A stretch of DNA of 9,261 nt, taken from positions 9,373-18,633 of the forward strand of contig JAAVHM010000043.1 in the NCBI GenBank assembly GCA_014799675.1. Reading direction: 5' to 3'. Each line of letters starts with the position of its first letter. Within the stretch, counting starts at the first letter, position 1. Below the pieces are notes generated by a model. That model ran no database searches. It was not told the origin of the DNA and worked only from the letters and a program-made list of their open reading frames with translations. This DNA is from Ruminococcus sp. Lineage in GTDB: Bacteria; Bacillota; Clostridia; Oscillospirales; Ruminococcaceae. This document shows, in pieces, positions 5,888 to 9,261 of the stretch. The translations under genes and the position numbers were made by a program.

Positions 5888-5916
5888 ATTATAGCACTTA
5901 TGAAATTTGCTGTCAA
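5888..5916 (-). promoter_or_regulatory. Perfect-consensus sigma-A promoter of the 107-residue protein gene
   Basis: TTGACA (5916-5911), a 17-bp spacer and TATAAT (5893-5888) match the housekeeping consensus at all twelve positions. Transcription should begin near 5881, giving a short leader of about 34 nt with no obvious structure. No operator-like dyad is seen, so constitutive strong expression is likely. Confidence 0.93.
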
Positions 5917-5943
5917 GTGTTTTGTACAGAAATAAGGAAAATA

Positions 5944-6456
5944 TCAAAGCTCCCTAAGAGAGAAAACGCCGTCCTCATATATCATATAGCTTTTAGGCAT
6001 ACCGTTTTTCGGCAGGGAGACCGAACCGGGGTTCATATAAGTATAGCCGCGGCTCTCGTCGATAGTCTGCACATGGGTGTGACCGTGCAGGAGGATATCT
6101 CCGTCGTTCAGAAGCGGCGGGGTGTCCGTGTTGAACTTGTGCCCGTGGGTGAGAAAGACCGTCCTGCCGTCAAGGTACAAAAGGGCGTATTCCGCCATTA
6201 TGGGGAAGTCCAGCACCATTTGGTCTACCTCTGTATCGCAGTTGCCGCGGACGCACAAAAGCTGATTTTTGCGCTCGTTCAGCATTGCTATTACTTTTTT
6301 GGGAGCATAGTCCGCAGGCAGGTCGTTCCTCGGACCGTGGTAAAGGATATCTCCCAGCAGGAAAAGCTTTTCCGCCCTTTCCTCGTCAAAGCGTTTCAGC
6401 ATTTTTTCGCAGCATTCCGCCGCGCCGTGTATGTCGGAAGCAAACATAAGCTTCAT
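5944..6456 (-). CDS. yfcE: YfcE-family metallophosphoesterase (phosphodiesterase)
   Basis: This 170-residue cytosolic enzyme has the calcineurin-like metallophosphoesterase motifs in order: DIHG (D8, H10), GD (G35-D36), GNCD (71-74), THGH (H104, H106) and HGHTH (H124, H126, H128), followed by NPGS (142-145). These residues form the usual two-metal site. Length and order fit the YfcE/MJ0936 group of small phosphodiesterases; E. coli YfcE hydrolyses model phosphodiesters, but the natural substrate is not settled. The start at 6456 follows AAAGGA with an 8-nt gap. The upstream gene ends 54 nt away with no convincing terminator, so the two may share a transcript. After its stop, only 28 nt remain before the -35 of the next promoter. 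Confidence 0.9.
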   Translation of the reverse strand: MKLMFASDIHGAAECCEKMLKRFDEERAEKLFLLGDILYHGPRNDLPADYAPKKVIAMLNERKNQLLCVRGNCDTEVDQMVLDFPIMAEYALLYLDGRTVFLTHGHKFNTDTPPLLNDGDILLHGHTHVQTIDESRGYTYMNPGSVSLPKNGMPKSYMIYEDGVFSLREL

Positions 6457-6510
6457 TTTGATTTTCCTTTCTTTTTAGGATAAAGCATGAACCGTCCCCG
6501 AAAAAAAATA

Positions 6511-7440
6511 TCACGCCGTTACGTCAAGGCTTTTTGAGGTACTTCCCGCGTCTCCCGAAATTATCGCTCTTTCCGCATAACCTTTTGTCGCTTCGTAATC
6601 AGCCCTTGCGTTTGCGCGGCGGACTTTTCTTGCCTCGTTTGTATTCTGCGCCTGTGCCGTGGTGTACTTCGCCTTTTTCGCCTTGAATTTTTTCTTCTTT
6701 TTGCTGAGGCTCCTGACCTTTTTGCCCTGAGCTTTAGCCTTTGCCTCGGCTCTTTTCCGCCTTGCCTTTTCGGCGCTCTCCTCCGCTTCGGCTTTTTTCT
6801 CCGCCCGCTTTTCGGCAGCGGCACGGCTCTCTTCCTTTTGAGCGCGCCGCAAATCGCGTTCCGCCTTGAGCTTCTCCGCCTGAGAGGGAAGCCTTGAATA
6901 CTCGCCGCTTCTGATAAAATCGCGCTCTGCCTTGTTTATCGCGGACATTCTCTGAAAATCGCTCATGACCGCTTCAAGCTTTTCATCGTCGGACATTGAA
7001 GCGCTGTTCATAGCGGAGCTTACTCTGTCCGCGGCGTAAGCAAGGTGGTGCATTCTGAACTTCTGAACGTCCTCTTTAGTGCGGCACATTCTAAGCTCAT
7101 GCTCATAAATTTTACGCTCGTTTTCCGCGGTCACAGCGCGCTGATATGCCGCCTCGTCCTTGCTTTTGAGATATTTCAGCTCGCTTGCCGTCAGCATACC
7201 GCCGCGGGCGGCTTTATTTTTAATGCTGTTCAGGACTTGGTCGTTGTCCTTTGCTTTTTCCTTTTCCTGTTCCTTTTTCTTAAAGGTATCCTTTTGCTTT
7301 TCCACCCATTCGCTTGCGGTTTTTATGCCGTCGGCTTTATAGTTGCCCGTCCGCTGCTTCTGCTCCCATTTTTTCTGCATATCCATGTTTTTAAGGTAGC
7401 TGTTCACAGAATACAGGTCGGTCGCTTTAACATCAAGCAT
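6511..7440 (-). CDS. Hypothetical charged coiled-coil-like protein, 309 residues
   Basis: I do not recognise a named family. The start at 7440 follows AAAGGAG with a 9-nt gap; the open frame runs 45 codons further upstream through AT-rich promoter-like DNA and is not used. The N-terminal part (~1-65) is helical and charged. A more ordered block at ~70-180 contains ARGGMLTASELKYLKSKDEAAYQ (78-100) and a Cys-containing segment RMCRTKEDVQKFRMHHLAYAADRV (117-140). Residues ~185-260 are almost only Ala/Glu/Lys/Arg, a long single helix or coiled coil, ending in a very basic patch around 240-258. The tail (~260-309) is less charged. There is no signal peptide or membrane span. The basic stretch could bind nucleic acid or an acidic surface, but this is speculation. 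It probably shares a transcript with the YfcE gene. Confidence 0.8.
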   Translation of the reverse strand: MLDVKATDLYSVNSYLKNMDMQKKWEQKQRTGNYKADGIKTASEWVEKQKDTFKKKEQEKEKAKDNDQVLNSIKNKAARGGMLTASELKYLKSKDEAAYQRAVTAENERKIYEHELRMCRTKEDVQKFRMHHLAYAADRVSSAMNSASMSDDEKLEAVMSDFQRMSAINKAERDFIRSGEYSRLPSQAEKLKAERDLRRAQKEESRAAAEKRAEKKAEAEESAEKARRKRAEAKAKAQGKKVRSLSKKKKKFKAKKAKYTTAQAQNTNEARKVRRANARADYEATKGYAERAIISGDAGSTSKSLDVTA

Positions 7441-7487
7441 TGCTTTCTTCTCCTTTCCCGAAAATTTTTGCGTACATACGCTTATAT

Positions 7488-7560
7488 CTAATATATATAT
7501 CGGCAGGAGTTTCAAAAACTTTAGGTTTTTTTTGAAAAATTTTATAGTAAAAATTACTAA
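7488..7560 (-). promoter_or_regulatory. AT-rich promoter region with overlapping inverted repeats, upstream of the 309-residue gene
   Basis: TTGAAA (7515-7510) is followed at 16 bp by TATTAG (7493-7488), a moderate sigma-A promoter candidate. The -35 lies within an inverted repeat TTTCAAAAA/TTTTTGAAA (7510-7518 and 7529-7537). A second dyad TAGTAA-TTT-TTACTA (7559-7545) lies further upstream. These dyads could be operators or a weak AT-rich terminator for the exporter gene that ends at 7633. The rest of 7441-7632 shows nothing I can assign. Confidence 0.35.
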
Positions 7561-7632
7561 AATTTTGCCCGTCACCCTGATGAACGCTTGATCTCGCCGA
7601 TAAAGCTGCGGTACAATTTGTATTTCAAAACC

Positions 7633-9261
7633 CTATGAAACATAATACTGCGCCTGCGCCGCAAACATTTCCGAATAAATACCGCCCGGAAGTTCGGCAA
7701 GCTCGTCATGGGTGCCGTATTCTTTTATAGTGTCCTCCGCAAACACCGCTATCTTGTCGCAGAACTTGCAGCTTGACAGCCTGTGAGAAATATATATCGC
7801 CGTCTTTCCCCCAACAAGAGTGTTGAACTGGCGGTAAATATCGTACTCCGCAACAGGGTCGAGAGCCGCCGTGGGTTCGTCCAGAATAACTATGGGAGCG
7901 TCCTTGTACAGCGCGCGGCTTATTGCGGTCTTTTGCTTCTGACCGCCGGAAAGCTCAGTGCCTTTTTCGTCAAAGCTTTTGAACAGCGTTGTGTCAAGAC
8001 CGTGTTCAAGCTTCTGCGCGTCTTCGTACAGTCCCGACTGTTTAAGGACTTCATTTATACGGTCGTCGTCAGCTTCAGCCTTAAGGGCAATATTCTCTCT
8101 CAAGCTGAAAGCAAAAAGCTGGAAGTCCTGGAAAACCACCGCAAAAAGCCTGCGGTATTCTTCCTCGGAATATTCTTTTATATTCACGCCGTCTATGAGA
8201 ATTTCTCCCTCGGTAACGTCGTAAAGCCTGCACAAAAGCTTTATGAAAGTGGTCTTGCCCGCGCCGTTAAGTCCAACTATGGAAAGATGTTCCCCCGAGG
8301 CAATTTTGATGTTGATATTTTTCAGCACGTAATTTTCGGAACGGGGATATTTGAACCCGACGTTCACAAATTCAATGACGTGTTCACCGTCCTTAACAGG
8401 CTTGTCGCCCTTTACCATTGCGGCGGGGTAATTCATAAATTCAATGTATTTGTGGGCGTAATCGCACTTTTTTGATATGTCCTGAATACCTGTTATAATT
8501 CTGTGCAAGCTCCAGTAAAATTTGCTTGAACCGCTTACGCACATTGAAAAATCGCCTATGGTTATCGCCTTTGTCAGCGCAAGAAAGCCTATATAAAAGT
8601 AGCTTAATCCGTCACGGAATGAATTAACAAAATCCATGACCCATGAATTTTTGCAGCCTTTCGCGCTCTGATCTATCCATTCCTCACTCTGCACATCGCT
8701 GAAATGCTCCGCTTTTTTGCACATCATGTCCGCGCTTTCATAAAGCCTTATATCCTTGCCGAATCGGAAATCCGCAAGAGCGTACAGAACGTACCCGAAA
8801 ACACGGTTATGCTTTGCAAGCCTTAAAAAGGAAGCTTTTTGCAGCTCGTTATTTTTTGCGTTGAAAATCGAAATGATTATCAGCGAAATTATCTGCACGG
8901 GAAGCAGCAGCGGACAGGTGAAAAGTATCACCACCGACACGCCGCACAAAAGCGCAGCCTGCTGTATCATAAAGATAAAGGAATCCATGATCCCGCACAC
9001 GCCGCCGCTGTACCAGTCCATGCCCTCCTTGGCTTTTTGCAGGGTGTCCAGAGCCTCGGGGTTCTCGGTATTTTCAAAATCCATTGCCATTGCGTGGTCG
9101 CCTATCTGAACGTCGATATACTCGTCAAACCACTCCTTTGCCACACTTTTGAGCTGTACCAGAATACTGTTTGAATAGTTGACAAACGTATGCACAACTA
9201 TAAAAAATCCAACATACAATACCGCTTTTCTGATATGCTCCTCGCCGCCTCCGCCGATGAC
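7633..9261 (-). CDS. ABC exporter, membrane domain fused to ATPase (N terminus cut by window edge)
   Basis: The frame is open from the window edge to TAG at 7633, giving 542 visible residues; the true start lies beyond 9261. Numbered from the first visible codon, residues ~1-265 are the rear part of an ABC exporter membrane domain, with hydrophobic segments at about 16-35, 95-133 (a helical pair) and 219-242. The ATPase domain follows with Walker A GLNGAGKT (330-337), Q-loop glutamine 378, signature LSGGQ (437-441), Walker B IVILDEP with catalytic Glu 462, and H-loop His 493. All catalytic residues are intact, so this half-transporter should be active as a homodimer or as a heterodimer with a neighbour outside the window. 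It resembles multidrug, peptide and lantibiotic-type exporters; the substrate cannot be read. No clear terminator follows. Confidence 0.92.
   Translation of the reverse strand, partial: VIGGGGEEHIRKAVLYVGFFIVVHTFVNYSNSILVQLKSVAKEWFDEYIDVQIGDHAMAMDFENTENPEALDTLQKAKEGMDWYSGGVCGIMDSFIFMIQQAALLCGVSVVILFTCPLLLPVQIISLIIISIFNAKNNELQKASFLRLAKHNRVFGYVLYALADFRFGKDIRLYESADMMCKKAEHFSDVQSEEWIDQSAKGCKNSWVMDFVNSFRDGLSYFYIGFLALTKAITIGDFSMCVSGSSKFYWSLHRIITGIQDISKKCDYAHKYIEFMNYPAAMVKGDKPVKDGEHVIEFVNVGFKYPRSENYVLKNINIKIASGEHLSIVGLNGAGKTTFIKLLCRLYDVTEGEILIDGVNIKEYSEEEYRRLFAVVFQDFQLFAFSLRENIALKAEADDDRINEVLKQSGLYEDAQKLEHGLDTTLFKSFDEKGTELSGGQKQKTAISRALYKDAPIVILDEPTAALDPVAEYDIYRQFNTLVGGKTAIYISHRLSSCKFCDKIAVFAEDTIKEYGTHDELAELPGGIYSEMFAAQAQYYVS

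Noticed and set aside
5848..5916. In-frame 23-codon N-terminal extension of the 107-residue protein
   Set aside because: It covers the -35 and -10 of the promoter, so its start codon would not be transcribed; the AGGAGG site points to 5847.
5917..6483. 188-codon plus-strand open frame opposite the YfcE gene
   Set aside because: It is antisense to a gene with all metallophosphoesterase motifs and shows no RBS or recognisable domain.
7441..7575. In-frame 45-codon extension of the 309-residue protein
   Set aside because: It runs through AT-rich promoter-like DNA with no RBS, whereas AAAGGAG precedes the ATG at 7440.
7783..8475. 230-codon plus-strand open frame opposite the ABC exporter
   Set aside because: It mirrors the conserved ATPase domain on the other strand and looks like a shadow frame.
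9217..9219. TTG at 9219 as the start of the ABC exporter
   Set aside because: The frame is open to the window edge, there is no RBS before it, and a complete exporter should have several more membrane helices upstream.

Overview
Every gene I can support in this window lies on the minus strand, so the region reads from high to low coordinates. Strong AGGAGG-type ribosome binding sites, textbook sigma-A promoters (TTGACA or TTGAAA, 17 bp spacer, TATAAT-like) and the gene families present suggest a low-to-mid GC Gram-positive of the Clostridia. A Ruminococcus-like gut or rumen species would fit. That placement is inference; no rRNA or tRNA is present to test it.

Layout in transcription order: (1) 9261-7633, the C-terminal part of a TMD-NBD ABC exporter cut by the window edge. 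(2) 7440-6511, a 309-residue, highly charged hypothetical protein, followed after 54 nt by (3) 6456-5944, a YfcE-type metallophosphoesterase. (4) 5847-5524, a 107-residue Ser/Lys-rich hypothetical protein with a perfect consensus promoter and a clean intrinsic terminator. (5) 5349-3946, an SPFH/band-7 protein with four zinc ribbons at its C terminus and its own strong promoter. (6) 3960-3761, two 91-bp tandem repeats plus an 18-bp third copy made of the last codons of the SPFH gene. (7) 3664-3074, a 196-residue hypothetical protein. (8) 3053-1263, an Lsa-like ABC-F ribosome protection gene behind a long regulatory leader. (9) 1151-675 and 663-1, an ECF sigma factor and its probable membrane anti-sigma partner, the latter cut by the window edge.

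The most interesting region is the ABC-F leader (about 3018-2766). It has a consensus promoter, a six-codon reading frame (MRTVSC) with its own RBS, and an intrinsic terminator just before the ABC-F RBS. Two mutually exclusive pairings link these parts. The start region of the small reading frame can pair with segment 2873-2881. The overlapping segment 2874-2883 can instead pair with the 5' arm of the terminator. This is the architecture expected of ribosome-stalling attenuation that switches on an antibiotic-resistance ABC-F gene.

The window otherwise looks like a set of short, separately controlled units. Several relate to envelope or antibiotic stress (ECF sigma/anti-sigma, SPFH-zinc ribbon, ABC-F, ABC exporter). 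Interspersed are three unrecognised soluble proteins (196, 107 and 309 residues) that may belong together by composition and position, which is inference only.
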